Positions 13,285 through 13,781 of a DNA stretch of 13,781 nt are shown piece after piece. The notes beneath the pieces are model-generated. The model saw only the letters and a list, made by a program, of their open reading frames with translations, ran no database searches and was not told the origin of the DNA. Each line of letters begins with the position of its first letter. The first letter of the stretch is position 1. The DNA comes from Pseudomonadota bacterium. Lineage in GTDB: Bacteria; Pseudomonadota; Gammaproteobacteria; Burkholderiales; Gallionellaceae. Where the stretch lies: the NCBI GenBank assembly GCA_021781695.1, contig JAJXWG010000022.1, positions 1 through 13,781 of the forward strand. Reading direction: 5' to 3'. A program made the position numbers and the translations under genes.

Positions 13285-13781
13285 TACTGCTGAATTTCCC
13301 GCTCGATCTCATCGACAGAGACGTGGCGCACATCCCGCCCCTTGACCATATAGATGACATATTCGGAGATATTTTTCGCATGGTCGCCGATGCGCTCTAT
13401 CGCCTTCGCCACGAACAGTATCTCCAATGAGGTCGTGATCGTGCGCGGGTCTTCCATCATGAAGGTGATGAGATAGCGCATGATGGCTCGGAATTCAACG
13501 TCCACCTGATCGTCCTGGCGTACCACTTCAGCGGCCATCGCGACATCCAGGCGCGCAAAGGCATCCAGGGACTTTCTAAGCATGTCGATCGCAAGCTCGG
13601 ACGCATGCTTGATCTCGTTGTAACGGGGAATGGCAAGACCGTGCTTCTCGGAAAGCATCTTCGCCATGCGCGCAATCTTCTCCGCCTCGTCGCCGATGCG
13701 CTCGAGGTCGGTGATGGTCTTAACGACCATCATCACCAGGCGCAGATCGCTGGCGGTCGGCTGGCGCCGCGCGATCACCTG
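13284..13781 (-). CDS. phoU: Phosphate signalling protein PhoU, C-terminal part (5' end beyond the right edge)
   Basis: The frame is open through the right edge, and the visible 165 residues end at the TAA at 13286-13284. The GTG at 13778 reads as an internal valine within the family sequence, so it is not the start. PhoU proteins are about 240 residues, and roughly 70-75 N-terminal residues are missing. Two copies of the PhoU metal-site motif are visible: TDLERIGDEAEKIARMA and, about 90 residues later, AIERIGDHAKNISE. These are the hallmark of its tandem three-helix bundles. PhoU is a peripheral cytoplasmic protein that links the Pst phosphate transporter to PhoR and keeps the Pho regulon off when phosphate is plentiful. 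Overlap with ppx suggests one operon. Upstream pst genes are a reasonable guess but are not in view. Confidence 0.93.
   Translation of the reverse strand, partial: QVIARRQPTASDLRLVMMVVKTITDLERIGDEAEKIARMAKMLSEKHGLAIPRYNEIKHASELAIDMLRKSLDAFARLDVAMAAEVVRQDDQVDVEFRAIMRYLITFMMEDPRTITTSLEILFVAKAIERIGDHAKNISEYVIYMVKGRDVRHVSVDEIEREIQQ

Noticed and set aside
13776..13778. GTG near the right edge as the phoU start
   Set aside because: The frame continues open to the edge and the visible part lacks the first three-helix segment of PhoU, so the codon is an internal valine.

Overview
The window reads as ordinary chromosome from a Gram-negative proteobacterium. A betaproteobacterium close to the Nitrosomonadales/Gallionellales is my best guess. 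This rests on a CysB that aligns residue for residue with the enterobacterial regulator, a type A RNase P RNA, a phoU-ppx pair, and several multidomain cyclic-di-GMP proteins. GC content is moderate, genes are dense and gaps are short. The taxonomic guess is inference. I see no tRNA, insertion sequence, phage gene or CRISPR array.

Left block (1-2781), sulfur assimilation. On the minus strand a TSUP-family anion permease is followed after 5 bp by a nitrite/sulfite reductase hemoprotein that runs off the left edge. Facing away from them, on the plus strand, is cysB. The AT-rich gap between them (1734-1839) probably holds both promoters and CysB sites.

Middle block (2976-8743), a signalling operon on the plus strand. 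It encodes a periplasmic PhnD-type binding protein, a membrane histidine kinase, a single-domain response regulator, and a 988-residue REC-PAS-GAF-PAS-GGDEF-EAL protein. The first two genes overlap by 4 bp, the next gap is 20 bp, and the last two overlap by 8 bp. No ABC permease or ATPase gene accompanies the binding protein. The simplest reading is a ligand-sensing system: the binding protein presents a small anion or similar ligand to the kinase, which phosphorylates two receivers, one of them attached to cyclic-di-GMP synthesis and breakdown domains. This is the most interesting locus in the window.

Right block (8726-13781), minus strand. The order of transcription is phoU (5' end missing), ppx, a membrane-bound PAS-PAS-GGDEF-EAL protein, then rnpB (RNase P RNA). 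phoU and ppx overlap by 1 bp (TAATG). The GGDEF-EAL gene starts 43 bp after ppx, and rnpB starts 52 bp after that gene. rnpB meets the middle operon tail to tail: its 3' end overlaps the last codons of the 988-residue protein gene, with no visible terminator between them. Two different GGDEF-EAL genes with intact catalytic motifs therefore converge on the RNase P RNA gene.
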